Assembly (NCBI GenBank): GCA_017549185.1
Contig: JAFYVJ010000063.1
Coordinates: 1 to 64,000, forward strand
Length of the DNA stretch: 64,000 nt
Direction: 5' to 3'
Origin: Roseburia sp.
GTDB lineage: Bacteria > Bacillota > Clostridia > Lachnospirales > Lachnospiraceae
A program made the position numbers and the translations under genes. Under the pieces are notes generated by a model. The model did no database searches. It was not told the DNA's origin and was given only the letters and a program-made list of their open reading frames with translations. How positions within the stretch are numbered: the stretch's first letter is position 1; each line of letters opens with the position of its first letter. Positions 51,660 to 61,793 of the stretch are shown piece after piece.

Positions 51660-52982
51660 ATGTATCGATTTGCTATAGAGAAATTATATAAGTGGAAAGA
51701 AAGTAAATATCGGAAACCATTAATTATAGAAGGTGCACGTCAGGTAGGAAAAACCTGGCTTATGAAGGAATTTGGAAAACAAGCGTATAAGGATACTGTG
51801 TATATAAACTTTGATTCAAACACTAGAATGAGGGAGTTGTTTGAAACAGATTTAAAGGTAGAGCGTTTGGTATTAGGGTTGGAACTTTATGTCGGACGAA
51901 AGATTGATACAGAAAATACACTAATTATTTTTGATGAAGTGCAGGAAGTTCCAAAAGCATTGACTAGTCTGAAATATTTTTGTGAAGATGCACCACAGTA
52001 TCATATTATATGTGCGGGCTCTTTGTTAGGTATTGCACTTCATGGAGGTACGTCATTTCCGGTTGGTAAAGTGGATTTTTTAAAATTATATCCATTATCG
52101 TTTAAAGAATTTATGATGGCATTGGGAAAAGAACGTTTTGTCCAATTGCTATCCAATCAAGATTTTTCAATGCTAACGGCATTTAAGACAGAGTATATTG
52201 ATACTTTAAAGCAATATTATTTTGTGGGAGGAATGCCGGAAGTAGTGTTGCATTTTTCCGAGAATAAGGACTTCAATGAAGTGCGAGAGATTCAGAAAAG
52301 AATTTTATCTGCGTATGAACAAGATTTCTCAAAACATGCACCGATTGAAATTGTGCCGAAAATTCGTATGGTATGGAATAGTATTCCGTCCCAATTAGCA
52401 AAGGAGAATAAGAAGTTCCTTTATGGACTTGTTCGTGAAGGTGGGCGTGCTAAAGATTATGAAACGGCGATTATGTGGCTTTCTGATTGTGGTCTGGTCC
52501 ATAAGGTTAGCAAGGTTACAACACCAAAACTTCCTCTGAAAGCATATGAAGATTTAAAAGCATTTAAATTATTTATAGTAGATGTAGGATTGTTGGGCTG
52601 TATGACAGGATTACGTCAGCAGGTATTGTTGGATGGAAATAATCTTTTTGTGGAATTTAAAGGTGCATTGACAGAGCAATATGTATTACAGCAATTTGTA
52701 ACAGATGAAGTGCTTAATGTATATTATTACACGAACGAGAGAGGGGCTTGTGAAATAGATTTTCTGCTTGATGATGGGGAAAGTGTTACTCCTATAGAAG
52801 TCAAGGCAGAAGAAAATTTGAGAGCTAAAAGTCTACGTGTATATAAAGAAAAATATGAACCGACTATGTGTATGAGAGTTTCTATGGCGGATTATCGCAG
52901 ACAGGAGTGGTTGTTAAATCTTCCATTATATGCAATAGAAGAGATTAGGAAAGTGAAAATTGAGAATATTGTTTGTTTATGA
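51660..52982 (+). CDS. AAA family ATPase with DUF4143 domain, second copy
   Basis: A 440-residue paralogue of the protein at 19.2 kb. It has Walker A GARQVGKT, Walker B LIIFDEVQE, the sensor segment AGSLLGIALHGG, and the DUF4143 part with FKGALTEQYVLQQF and CEIDFLLDDGESVTPIEVKA (nuclease-like D...ExK). AGGAGG lies 7 nt before ATG 51660. It lies between rpmF and plsX, which are usually adjacent, and has structured repeats on both sides of the inserted segment. Function unknown; the family is common in accessory regions. Confidence 0.9.
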   Translation: MYRFAIEKLYKWKESKYRKPLIIEGARQVGKTWLMKEFGKQAYKDTVYINFDSNTRMRELFETDLKVERLVLGLELYVGRKIDTENTLIIFDEVQEVPKALTSLKYFCEDAPQYHIICAGSLLGIALHGGTSFPVGKVDFLKLYPLSFKEFMMALGKERFVQLLSNQDFSMLTAFKTEYIDTLKQYYFVGGMPEVVLHFSENKDFNEVREIQKRILSAYEQDFSKHAPIEIVPKIRMVWNSIPSQLAKENKKFLYGLVREGGRAKDYETAIMWLSDCGLVHKVSKVTTPKLPLKAYEDLKAFKLFIVDVGLLGCMTGLRQQVLLDGNNLFVEFKGALTEQYVLQQFVTDEVLNVYYYTNERGACEIDFLLDDGESVTPIEVKAEENLRAKSLRVYKEKYEPTMCMRVSMADYRRQEWLLNLPLYAIEEIRKVKIENIVCL

Positions 52983-53032
52983 ATATTTTAGTATGATAAT
53001 CGATATGGATGATTCGGGAAAGGAATGTGGCC

Positions 53033-53686
53033 ATGGACCAGTTTTTTAATGTTGATAATAAGTTTTTTAAAGCTATATCAAAGATAATGGACTGTGTATG
53101 GTTAAGTCTTTTATGGCTATTGTGCTGTATTCCAATAGTGACAGTAGGAGCAGCAAACACCGCATTATACTATGCAGTGAATAAAGCAATTAAACATGAC
53201 AGAGGATATGTTACGAGGGAATTTTTTGTGGCATTTAAAACTAATTTTAAGCAGTCTACGATTATCTGGTTGATTTTCCTTATACTTTACATTTGGCTTG
53301 GCATAGATTATGTTTTGATGAGAGCATATGCACAGGCAGGAGTAGGTATTGGACAGATAGCCATTGTTTTTCTTATATTTGCGATGCTTATTACTATGTG
53401 GGGATTTTATGTATTTCCATACATAGCACGTTTTGAGAATGCAACGAAGATGATTTTAAAGAATACGGCTTTGATTTGTATTAATCATGCACCATGGACG
53501 CTACTGATTACTATAATATTTATAGTGATGTGGTCAGGTATCTATCTGGTGCCGCCTATGGCTCTTGTAATGCCGGTTTTGTATAATTTATTAAAGAATG
53601 TTATCTTAGAAAGGGTATTTAAAAAATATATGACACCGGAAGACTTAGCACTTGAAGAAGAACGTAACAGAAATTTCTGTAACTAA
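53033..53686 (+). CDS. YesL family (DUF624) membrane protein
   Basis: A 217-residue protein with five or six membrane segments, at about 25-48, 82-100, 106-135, 152-178 and 180-195. It has the DUF624 N-terminal pattern FFNVDNKFFKAISKIMDCVW, then LLWLLCCIPIVTVGAANTAL. YesL proteins are often encoded with carbohydrate uptake genes; none is near here. AAAGG precedes ATG 53033. It is the second gene of the segment between rpmF and plsX. Confidence 0.85.
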   Translation: MDQFFNVDNKFFKAISKIMDCVWLSLLWLLCCIPIVTVGAANTALYYAVNKAIKHDRGYVTREFFVAFKTNFKQSTIIWLIFLILYIWLGIDYVLMRAYAQAGVGIGQIAIVFLIFAMLITMWGFYVFPYIARFENATKMILKNTALICINHAPWTLLITIIFIVMWSGIYLVPPMALVMPVLYNLLKNVILERVFKKYMTPEDLALEEERNRNFCN

Positions 53687-53742
53687 ACATTGTTTTTTGT
53701 ATATTGATTTATAGCAAGAGATATAGTATATTTTTATTAATC

Positions 53743-53840
53743 AGGTCGAAAGATTTATTGTGTAGACCGTGAGAATGTGACTCAGGAGTGCAAAAATTCC
53801 ATCGTTAAAGACGAAATATAACGAATTCTTTGCAATAATT
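53743..53840. repeat. Structured repeat, copy upstream of plsX
   Basis: It begins GGTCGAAAGATTTATTG, includes CGTGAGAATGTGA and GTGCAAAAATTCC, and ends in a TTTGCA arm. It aligns with 51246-51340 and with the T-box copy but is more diverged, and its stem is weaker. Together with 51225-51357 it brackets the ATPase and YesL genes. Confidence 0.55.
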
Positions 53841-53873
53841 GTGAAGAGCGAAGCAGTTAGAATGGAGATACTT

Positions 53874-54902
53874 ATGCAACAAGAGATGATAAAAGTTGTT
53901 CTAGACGCTATGGGTGGTGATTATGCACCGGTAGAACCTGTAAAGGCAGCTGTTGATGCAGTTGCAGGCAGGAAGGATATTAAGGTCCTACTTGTAGGTC
54001 GTCAGGAAGTTGTAGAAGCAGAACTTGCAAAATACAGCTATCCAAAGGAGCAGATAGAGATTGTTCATGCAGAGGAAGTGATTGAGACTGCAGAACCGCC
54101 AGTAAATGCTATCCGTAGAAAAAAACAGTCTTCTATGGTAGTAGGCATGAATTTAGTGAAGAATAAGGAAGCAGACGCTTTTGTCTCAGCCGGAAGTTCC
54201 GGTGCGATTTTAGTGGGTGGACAGCTTATTGTGGGACGTATCAGAGGAATCGACAGACCACCACTAGCACCGCTTATTCCTACGGAAAAGGGTGTTTCTT
54301 TATTGGTAGACTGTGGAGCGAATGTAGATGCAAGAGCATCTCATTTGGTACAGTTTGCACGTATGGGTTCTATATATATGGAGAATGTAGTAGGAGTTAA
54401 GAATCCAAAAGTAGCCATTGTAAATATTGGTGCTGAAGAGGAAAAGGGTAATGCACTTGTAAAGGAAACGATGCCTTTATTAAAAGAGTGTAAAGATATT
54501 AACTTTGTAGGAAGTATTGAAGCGAGAGACATTCCAAAAGGAGAAGTGGACGTTATTGTTTGTGAAGCTTTTGTGGGTAATGTTATCTTGAAGTTGTTTG
54601 AAGGGTTAAGTTCTACATTAATCGGTATTATTAAAAAAGGATTGATGAGTACACTTGTAAGTAAAATAGGTGCAGCATTGGCATTACCAGCTTTAAAGAA
54701 TACTTTAAAGGAATTCGATAGTGCACGGTATGGTGGGGCACCGTTACTAGGGTTAAATGGTCTGGTAGTAAAGACCCATGGAAGTGCTAAGGCTATTGAG
54801 ATGAAGAACGCAATTTACCAGTGTGTGACTTTTAAGGAACAAGATATTAATGGTAAGATTAAAGAAAAAATTTTAGGTTCAGAGGAACAGGAAGGAAAGT
54901 AA
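53874..54902 (+). CDS. plsX: Phosphate acyltransferase PlsX
   Basis: A 342-residue enzyme that converts acyl-ACP and phosphate to acyl phosphate for phospholipid synthesis. Family segments are VVLDAMGGDYAPVEPVKAAV near the N-terminus, VSAGSSGAILVGG and the C-terminal YGGAPLLGLNGLVVKTHGSA. I placed the start at ATG 53874 with GGAG 6 nt ahead; earlier in-frame starts (GTG 53841, ATG 53862) lack a site. The acpP gene begins 3 nt after its stop codon, so enzyme and acyl carrier are made together. Confidence 0.95.
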   Translation: MQQEMIKVVLDAMGGDYAPVEPVKAAVDAVAGRKDIKVLLVGRQEVVEAELAKYSYPKEQIEIVHAEEVIETAEPPVNAIRRKKQSSMVVGMNLVKNKEADAFVSAGSSGAILVGGQLIVGRIRGIDRPPLAPLIPTEKGVSLLVDCGANVDARASHLVQFARMGSIYMENVVGVKNPKVAIVNIGAEEEKGNALVKETMPLLKECKDINFVGSIEARDIPKGEVDVIVCEAFVGNVILKLFEGLSSTLIGIIKKGLMSTLVSKIGAALALPALKNTLKEFDSARYGGAPLLGLNGLVVKTHGSAKAIEMKNAIYQCVTFKEQDINGKIKEKILGSEEQEGK

Positions 54903-54905
54903 ATT

Positions 54906-55136
54906 ATGGAATTCGAAAAGCTTAAAAAAATCATTGCAGAAGTATTAAATGTGGATGAAGAGGAAATCACAATGGACACTACATTTGTGGATGACCTTGG
55001 TGCAGATTCTTTAGATATTTTCCAGATTATTATGGGATTAGAAGAAGAATTTGATATTGAAATCGCAAATGAAGAAGCTGAGAATATTGTTACAGTTGCT
55101 GATGCAGTAGAACAGATCAAGAATGCTTTAAATTAA
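54906..55136 (+). CDS. acpP: Acyl carrier protein
   Basis: A 76-residue acidic protein with the phosphopantetheine attachment serine in [12 protein letters not shown]. It is the carrier for fatty acid synthesis. It follows plsX by 3 nt and precedes rnc, the usual gene order. GAAAG within the plsX end acts as the ribosome site. A terminator follows immediately. Confidence 0.97.
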   Translation: MEFEKLKKIIAEVLNVDEEEITMDTTFVDDLGADSLDIFQIIMGLEEEFDIEIANEEAENIVTVADAVEQIKNALN

Positions 55137-55144
55137 TAATTATA

Positions 55145-55172
55145 AGGCCCTTGTAGTAACACAAGGGCTTTT
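55145..55172 (+). terminator. Terminator of acpP
   Basis: GCCCTTGT pairs with ACAAGGGC and is followed by TTTTTATTT. Its 3' arm and T run overlap the left arm of the larger palindrome at 55164-55213. Confidence 0.8.
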
Positions 55173-55213
55173 TATTTCATGGTAGGTTTACCTATCATGA
55201 AATAAAAAGCCCT
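55164..55213. repeat. 23-bp near-perfect palindrome between acpP and rnc
   Basis: The arms 55164-55186 and 55191-55213 pair with one mismatch around TTTA. The left arm begins with the 3' half of the acpP terminator, so the two structures cannot both form. It ends 25 nt before the rnc start codon. Confidence 0.75.
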
Positions 55214-55237
55214 GATTAAAATTCATGGAGAGGACAT

Positions 55238-55921
55238 ATGTCAAAAATAGCAGATTTAGAAAAGATAATCGGTTATCAGTTTAAAACCCCGGAATTGTTA
55301 CGTCAGGCTTTGACGCATAGTTCTTATGCCAATGAGAAGCACAAAAAGCAGTCAGATAATGAACGCTTGGAGTTTTTGGGGGATGCAGTTTTAGAACTGG
55401 TATCCAGTGAATTTTTATTTAAAAATTATAGCAAGATGCCAGAAGGCGAGATGACAAAGTTTCGTGCAAGCATTGTCTGTGAACCGACTTTGGCACTTTG
55501 TACGAAAGAATTAGATTTAGGGAAATATTTATATTTAGGAAAAGGGGAAGATTTGACTGGTGGAAGAACTCGTAAGTCTATCCTTTCCGATGCGTTAGAG
55601 GCAGTAATAGGTGCTATTTATCTGGATGGAGGATTTGAGAATGCCAGAGATTTTGTGCATCGTTTTATTTTAGTAGATGTGGAACATAAAAAGTTGTTTC
55701 ATGATAGTAAGACTATTTTACAGGAATTGGTGCAAGGTAATTATAAAGAAGAACTGCATTATGTTCTTGTAGGGGAAGAAGGACCGGATCATGATAAAAA
55801 GTTCATGGTAGAGGCTTTAATTGGAGATCGTGTGATTGGACATGGAACCGGCCATACGAAGAAGGCTGCGGAGCAGGAGGCAGCGTATGAAGCGTTGCTG
55901 AAGCTTAAATCAGAGCAGTAG
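55238..55921 (+). CDS. rnc: Ribonuclease III
   Basis: A 227-residue double-strand-specific RNase for rRNA and mRNA processing. The catalytic domain has the signature DNERLEFLGDAVLELVSSEF (with the acidic metal ligands) and a second acidic cluster in SDALEAVIGAIYLDGG. A double-stranded RNA-binding domain fills about 155-225 (TILQELVQGN...GTGHTKKAAEQEAAYEALL). GGAGAGG precedes the ATG. The gene order acpP-rnc-smc-ftsY is conserved in Firmicutes. Confidence 0.97.
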   Translation: MSKIADLEKIIGYQFKTPELLRQALTHSSYANEKHKKQSDNERLEFLGDAVLELVSSEFLFKNYSKMPEGEMTKFRASIVCEPTLALCTKELDLGKYLYLGKGEDLTGGRTRKSILSDALEAVIGAIYLDGGFENARDFVHRFILVDVEHKKLFHDSKTILQELVQGNYKEELHYVLVGEEGPDHDKKFMVEALIGDRVIGHGTGHTKKAAEQEAAYEALLKLKSEQ

Positions 55922-55992
55922 AATATAAAGAGTGTGAACTGGAATGTACGGAACAGTTACATGAACTGAAAAAGAAAGACTGAGGAAACAGA

Positions 55993-58900
55993 ATGTATCT
56001 TAAAAGTATAGAGGTGCAGGGATTTAAGTCATTTGCAAATAAAATTGTATTTGATTTTCATAATGGTATTACCGGTATCGTAGGACCTAATGGAAGTGGT
56101 AAGAGTAATGTAGGTGATGCGGTTCGTTGGGTACTCGGTGAACAGAGTGCCAAGCAGTTGCGTGGTGCAAGTATGCAGGATGTTATTTTTGCCGGAACAG
56201 AGAATCGCAAGCCGTTAAGTTATGCTTATGTAGCGCTTGTACTGGATAATTCCGATCATGCACTGGCATTGGATTTTGAGGAAGTGACGGTTGCCAGACG
56301 TGTGTACCGTTCTGGAGAAAGTGAGTATTTGATTAATGGCAGCCCATGCCGTTTAAAGGATGTCACAGAGCTTTTCTATGACACAGGTATCGGTAAAGAG
56401 GGTTACTCTATCATTGGTCAGGGTCAGATTGAGCGTATTTTGAGTGGTAAGCCGGAAGAACGTCGAGAATTATTCGATGAAGCGGCTGGTATCGTTAAAT
56501 TTAAAAAGAGAAAAGCGACTGCACAAAAGAAGTTAGAGAACGAGCGAGAGAATTTAGTTCGTGTGAATGATATTTTGTCTGAATTGGAACGTCAGGTTGG
56601 ACCATTGGAAAAACAGGCGGAAAAGGCAAAGATTTATTTAAAGAAAAAAGAAGAATTAAAGACTTATGATGTGAATATGTTCTTATTGGAAACAGAACGT
56701 ATTGAGACAGAGTTAAAAGCAGTCTGTGATAAATTTGAAATTGCTAATGTAGAATACGAAGAAGCAAATAAGACTTACGAAAGTATCAAATTGGAATATG
56801 AAAAAATGGAGCAGGATATTGCGGATATAGATGAGCAAATTAACTCTGTTCGTGAGAGCATGAATCAGTCTGTAGTAATGAAGGGCAAATTAGAAGGTGA
56901 AATCAACCTTTTGAATGAGCAGATTCGTTCAGCAGAGAATACAGATGAATTAATGCAGAGTCGCTTGGATTCGTTAGATAAAGAGAAAGAAGAACGTTTT
57001 GCATTTAAGGCGGAGTACGAGGCAGAGAAATTTGCATTAGATGCTCAGCTTTCAGAGATTGAAAGTAAGCGTCAGGAGGCAAAGGAAGCCTTAGATGTGA
57101 TACAGAAGGAAATTGCACGTTGTACAGAAGGTATTGAACGTGGCAAAAGCGAAATTATTGAATTATTGAATAATAAAGCTTCTATTAAGGCAAAGCAGCA
57201 GCGTTTCGATACAATGGCGGAACAGGTGAATATTCGTAAAGCTCAATTAAATCAGCGATTATTGTCGAGAAAGTCAGAAGAAGCAGATTTAGATTCTGTT
57301 TTAAATAGCTACCAGCAGGAGTTAAATCAGGTTAATGAGAAAATTGCCGGATTAAAGCGTACAGCTACAGAGATGGAAGAGCAGAGTCGTAATTGGCACA
57401 AAAAGGCAGGAGACACCAATCGTGAACTGGAAGAGGCAGTAACCAGATATCACAAAGCCCAGTCAAAATTAGAGTCCTTGAAGAACATTGCAGAGCGTTA
57501 CGATGGATATGGAAATAGTATCCGTAAAGTAATGGAGCAGAAAAGTTCACACAAGGGCTTATTAGGCGTTGTATCAGATTTGATTCAGGTTGAGAAAAAG
57601 TATGAGACCGCGATTGAGACAGCATTGGGCGGTAATATACAGAATATCATTACAGAAGATGAAGATACGGCAAAGAAGATGATTACTTTTTTAAAGGAGA
57701 ATCGTCTTGGACGTGCTACGTTTTTACCACTGACAAGCGTAGATGGAAAAGGTAATTTTAAAAATCAGGATGCTTTAAGTGAACCGGGAGTTATTGGTTT
57801 AGCTAATACCTTGGTAAAATGTGATACAAAATACGATGGCGTGGCGGCATATTTATTAGGTCGTGTCATTGTAACGGAGCATATTGATTATGCAATTAAA
57901 TTAGCAAAGAAATATCACTATTCTCTTCATATTGTAACTTTAGAGGGTGAGTATTTAAGTCCGGGTGGTTCAATGACTGGTGGAGCGTTTAAGAACAGTA
58001 GCGGACTTTTGGCGAGAAATCGTGAAATTGAAGAGTTAGAGAAATGTGTTATAGAACTTGATGCCAAAATCAAAGAACACAAGAATCGTTTAGAAGAAAT
58101 TAAAACGGCGAGAGAACTTTTAAAAGATGATATTGAAGCGAATAAGATAGAACTTCAGGAACAGTTTATTTTACAAAATACAGCAAAGTTAAACGTAGAG
58201 CGTGCTACACAGCAGAAGGCAGAGAGCGAAAATGTTTTTGCGGGCCTTATGGTGGAAAGTAATGAGATCGAGAAACAACTGAAAGAGATTGCTGAGAATA
58301 AACAACGCATTATAGAAGAGATTGAGCAGGCAAATGCCCGTGAGATAACGATTCAGGAAGAAAGTAAAAAGCTGTCCGGTATTTTAGAAGAAATTTCTGC
58401 AAAAGAAGGAGCTGCAACTCAGGCAGTAGCGGATGTTCAGATGGAAGAAGCCGGTATTCGACAGAAAGCAGAATTCGTATTAGAAAATATGAACCGAATT
58501 CATGCAGAAATTTTGAAATATGAGCAGGAACGTGATAAAGTAATGTCAGAGGCATTAGATGCCAAGGTAGATGCTGAGAAGAAACGTCAGGATATAGAAG
58601 CAATTAAACAGACGATCATTGCTTCTGATGCGAACTATAATAAGCAGGATGCTGCCTTGAAAGAGAATCTGGCAAAGAAGGAAGAAATGTCTGCGATTTA
58701 TAAAGGTTTCTTCCAAAAACAGGAGGATATTTCAAAACAGATATCGAACCTTGATAAAGAAATCTTCCGTTTGAATAATCAGCGAGAAAAACTTGAAGAG
58801 ACAAATGAAAATCAGACGAATTACATGTGGGAGGAGTATGAACTGACGCCACATGCAGCGATGGAATTAAAGAATGAAGAGTATGAAGATTTATCAGAGT

Positions 58901-59550
58901 TAAAGAAATTGATTACAGGAATTAAGGATGATATCAGAAAACTTGGCGATGTAAATGTAAATGCCATTGAAGATTATAAGGAAGTGTCAGAGCGTTACAA
59001 CTTCCTAAAGACACAGCATGATGATTTGATTGAAGCAGAGCAGACATTAATGGGTATTATCGACGAATTGGATGCCGGAATGCGTAAGCAGTTCATGGAG
59101 AAATTCGTGGAGATTCAGCGTGAGTTTGACAGTGTATTCAAAGAACTCTTTGGTGGTGGTAAAGGTACTTTGGAATTGGTAGAGGGTGAAGATATCTTAG
59201 AATGTGGTATCCGTATCAATGCACAGCCACCAGGAAAGAAATTGCAGAATATGATGCAGATGTCTGGTGGAGAGAAGTCGTTGACGGCTATTTCGCTTCT
59301 GTTTGCCATCCAGAATTTAAAACCATCTCCGTTCTGTTTGTTAGACGAGATTGAGGCTGCGTTAGATGATTCAAACGTAAGCCGTTTTGCAAAATATTTA
59401 CATAAACTGACCAAGAATACACAGTTTATTGTTATCACCCATAGACGTGGTACGATGGGAGCAGCAGACCGTCTCTACGGTATTACAATGCAGGAAAAAG
59501 GTGTGTCTACTTTGGTTTCTGTAAATTTGGTTGAAGGAGACTTGAAATAG
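55993..59550 (+). CDS. smc: Chromosome segregation protein SMC
   Basis: An 1185-residue SMC ATPase that compacts and segregates the chromosome with ScpA/ScpB. It has Walker [10 protein letters not shown] at the N-terminus and long coiled coils (about 170-500 and 680-1000). The hinge domain at about 510-670 includes [10 protein letters not shown]...GLLGVV and [11 protein letters not shown]. The C-terminal signature is [14 protein letters not shown], with Walker [14 protein letters not shown]. Its stop codon overlaps the ftsY start by one base (TAGTG). Length and architecture are normal for Firmicutes. Confidence 0.97.
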   Translation: MYLKSIEVQGFKSFANKIVFDFHNGITGIVGPNGSGKSNVGDAVRWVLGEQSAKQLRGASMQDVIFAGTENRKPLSYAYVALVLDNSDHALALDFEEVTVARRVYRSGESEYLINGSPCRLKDVTELFYDTGIGKEGYSIIGQGQIERILSGKPEERRELFDEAAGIVKFKKRKATAQKKLENERENLVRVNDILSELERQVGPLEKQAEKAKIYLKKKEELKTYDVNMFLLETERIETELKAVCDKFEIANVEYEEANKTYESIKLEYEKMEQDIADIDEQINSVRESMNQSVVMKGKLEGEINLLNEQIRSAENTDELMQSRLDSLDKEKEERFAFKAEYEAEKFALDAQLSEIESKRQEAKEALDVIQKEIARCTEGIERGKSEIIELLNNKASIKAKQQRFDTMAEQVNIRKAQLNQRLLSRKSEEADLDSVLNSYQQELNQVNEKIAGLKRTATEMEEQSRNWHKKAGDTNRELEEAVTRYHKAQSKLESLKNIAERYDGYGNSIRKVMEQKSSHKGLLGVVSDLIQVEKKYETAIETALGGNIQNIITEDEDTAKKMITFLKENRLGRATFLPLTSVDGKGNFKNQDALSEPGVIGLANTLVKCDTKYDGVAAYLLGRVIVTEHIDYAIKLAKKYHYSLHIVTLEGEYLSPGGSMTGGAFKNSSGLLARNREIEELEKCVIELDAKIKEHKNRLEEIKTARELLKDDIEANKIELQEQFILQNTAKLNVERATQQKAESENVFAGLMVESNEIEKQLKEIAENKQRIIEEIEQANAREITIQEESKKLSGILEEISAKEGAATQAVADVQMEEAGIRQKAEFVLENMNRIHAEILKYEQERDKVMSEALDAKVDAEKKRQDIEAIKQTIIASDANYNKQDAALKENLAKKEEMSAIYKGFFQKQEDISKQISNLDKEIFRLNNQREKLEETNENQTNYMWEEYELTPHAAMELKNEEYEDLSELKKLITGIKDDIRKLGDVNVNAIEDYKEVSERYNFLKTQHDDLIEAEQTLMGIIDELDAGMRKQFMEKFVEIQREFDSVFKELFGGGKGTLELVEGEDILECGIRINAQPPGKKLQNMMQMSGGEKSLTAISLLFAIQNLKPSPFCLLDEIEAALDDSNVSRFAKYLHKLTKNTQFIVITHRRGTMGAADRLYGITMQEKGVSTLVSVNLVEGDLK

Positions 59551-60488
59551 TGAGTGAAGGAAAGAAAGGCTTTTGGGGACGCTTAGTAGAAGGGTTAAGC
59601 AAGACAAGAGCAAACATTGTAGCAGGAATCGATGCAGTATTTAAGGGTTTTTCGCATATTGATGATGACTTTTATGAAGAAATCGAAGAGATTCTCATTA
59701 TGGGTGACATCGGTGTGAGAACGACAGAAGCTATCATCGAGGATTTAAAGAAAAAAGTAAAAGAGAATCATATAAAAGAGCCGGCAGATTGTAAAGAATT
59801 GTTGATTAAAAGTATCAAAGACCAGATGTATGTGGGAGAGACTGCATATCGTTTCGAAAATGAAAAAGCAGTTGTTCTTATGATTGGTGTCAATGGTGTG
59901 GGAAAGACAACGTCTGTTGGTAAAATGGCTTTCAAAATGAAAGACCAAGGGAAAAAAGTGATTATGGCAGCAGCAGATACATTCCGTGCAGCGGCCGGAA
60001 ACCAGCTACAGGAATGGGCTAATCGTGCCGGTGTAGATATGATAGGTGGTCAGGATGGTTCTGACCCGGGAGCTGTTGTATTTGATGCAGTGGCAGCGGC
60101 AAAGGCACGTAATGCAGATGTGCTTTTATGTGATACCGCAGGACGACTTCATAATAAGAAGAATTTAATGGAAGAACTTCGTAAAATTAATAAAATTTTA
60201 GAAAAAGAATATGCAGATGCATACCGTGAGACGTTAGTGGTATTAGATGCGACTACCGGACAGAATGCATTAGAGCAGGCGAGACAGTTTTCTGAAATCG
60301 CGGATATTACAGGGATTATTTTGACAAAGATGGACGGAACAGCTAAAGGTGGAATTGCAGTAGCTATTCAGTCTGAACTTGGTATTCCGGTGAAATACAT
60401 CGGTGTAGGTGAATCAATTGATGATTTACAGAAGTTTAATTCAGAAGAGTTTGTAAATGCACTTTTTGATGTGAAGAAAGATGCATAA
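59550..60488 (+). CDS. ftsY: Signal recognition particle receptor FtsY
   Basis: A 312-residue SRP GTPase with a short N-terminal region followed by the NG domain. G motifs are GVNGVGKTTSVGKMA, then AADTFRAAAGNQLQEW, the DTAGRLHNKKNLMEEL segment and TKMDGTAKGG. It docks ribosomes carrying nascent membrane proteins at the translocon. The start is GTG 59550, overlapping the smc TAG by one base, with AAGGAG 10 nt ahead, so translation is coupled to smc. Confidence 0.96.
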   Translation: MSEGKKGFWGRLVEGLSKTRANIVAGIDAVFKGFSHIDDDFYEEIEEILIMGDIGVRTTEAIIEDLKKKVKENHIKEPADCKELLIKSIKDQMYVGETAYRFENEKAVVLMIGVNGVGKTTSVGKMAFKMKDQGKKVIMAAADTFRAAAGNQLQEWANRAGVDMIGGQDGSDPGAVVFDAVAAAKARNADVLLCDTAGRLHNKKNLMEELRKINKILEKEYADAYRETLVVLDATTGQNALEQARQFSEIADITGIILTKMDGTAKGGIAVAIQSELGIPVKYIGVGESIDDLQKFNSEEFVNALFDVKKDA

Positions 60489-60561
60489 AGTCTAGAAAAA
60501 AATTCATGTGAGACTTTGTGTTAAATAGCAGAGTTTTAAGAGATAGAAGAGGTGAAAAGTG

Positions 60562-61773
60562 ATGTTGACACTTGACAAGTTTGAAGAAGCAGCGGAGATT
60601 GTAAAAAAAGTTACGCTGGAAACAAAACTGGTTTACAGCGATTATTTGAGTAGACAGACCGGTAACAAAGTATTTTTAAAACCGGAAAATATGCAGTTTA
60701 CGGGGGCATATAAGGTGCGAGGTGCTTATTACAAAATCAGCACGCTCACAGAAGAAGAAAGAAAACGTGGTTTGATCACCGCGTCTGCAGGTAACCATGC
60801 ACAAGGTGTAGCCTATGCTGCAAAATGTTATGGAGCGAAGGCTGTTATTGTAATGCCGACTACGACACCCCTTATCAAAGTAAATCGTACCAAAGAGTAT
60901 GGAGCAGAAGTTGTGTTATACGGAGATGTATACGACGAAGCATGTAAGAAAGCATACGAATTGGCAGAGCAGGAAGGTTATACGTTTATTCATCCATTCG
61001 ATGACTTGGCGGTTGCAACCGGTCAGGGAACGATTGCAATGGAGATTTTTAAAGAGCTTCCATTGGTAGAATATATTTTGGTTCCAATTGGTGGTGGTGG
61101 TTTGGCGGCAGGTGTAGCTACTTTGGCAAAACTTTTGAATCCAAAGATTAAGGTAATCGGTGTGGAACCTGCGGGAGCAAACTGCATGCAGGCATCGTTA
61201 GCGTCAGGAAAAGTAGCTACGTTACCGCTTGTAAATACGATTGCAGATGGTACAGCAGTAAAAACTCCGGGAAGTTTAATATTTCCATATATTCAGGAGC
61301 ATTTAGATGATATAATAACCGTAAGTGATGATGAACTTGTGGTATCATTTTTAGATATGGTAGAGAATCATAAAATGGTAGTGGAGAATTCCGGTTTACT
61401 TACTGTAGCAGCAGTAAAGCATTTAGATATTACGGATAAACGTGTGGTTTCTATTTTAAGTGGTGGTAATATGGATGTTATTACAATGTCATCTGTAGTA
61501 CAGCAGGGATTGATTTTCAGAGACCGTATCTTTACTGTTTCCGTATTATTACCTGATAAACCAGGCGAGTTATCTAAAGTGGCTCAGACAATTGCAGATG
61601 CACAGGGTAATGTTATTAAGTTGGATCATAATCAGTTTATTTCAACAAACCGTAATGCAGCAGTTGAATTACGTATTACCTTAGAGTGTTTCGGAACAGA
61701 GCATAAGAATCAGATTATGAAATCCTTAGAAAAAGAAGGATACAAACCAAAACTGGTTAGACCAAGTTTATAA
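60562..61773 (+). CDS. ilvA: Threonine ammonia-lyase with ACT domain
   Basis: A 403-residue PLP enzyme that deaminates threonine to 2-oxobutanoate. The PLP lysine is in FTGAYKVRGAYYKI, the phosphate-binding loop in SAGNHAQGVAYAAKC, and GGGGLAAGVATL follows. The C-terminal 80 residues form one ACT domain (FTVSVLLPDKPGELSKVAQT), so allosteric control by an amino acid is likely. The single short ACT region fits the 400-residue class rather than the 500-residue biosynthetic enzyme. ATG 60562 follows AGGTG; a GTG directly before it is less likely. The gene apt follows after 20 nt. Confidence 0.92.
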   Translation: MLTLDKFEEAAEIVKKVTLETKLVYSDYLSRQTGNKVFLKPENMQFTGAYKVRGAYYKISTLTEEERKRGLITASAGNHAQGVAYAAKCYGAKAVIVMPTTTPLIKVNRTKEYGAEVVLYGDVYDEACKKAYELAEQEGYTFIHPFDDLAVATGQGTIAMEIFKELPLVEYILVPIGGGGLAAGVATLAKLLNPKIKVIGVEPAGANCMQASLASGKVATLPLVNTIADGTAVKTPGSLIFPYIQEHLDDIITVSDDELVVSFLDMVENHKMVVENSGLLTVAAVKHLDITDKRVVSILSGGNMDVITMSSVVQQGLIFRDRIFTVSVLLPDKPGELSKVAQTIADAQGNVIKLDHNQFISTNRNAAVELRITLECFGTEHKNQIMKSLEKEGYKPKLVRPSL

Positions 61774-61793
61774 GTATTTGGGAGGGTATAATG

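Noticed and set aside
59548..59552. Frameshift between smc and ftsY
   Set aside because: The one-base overlap TAGTG is a normal coupled stop/start; both proteins are full length.
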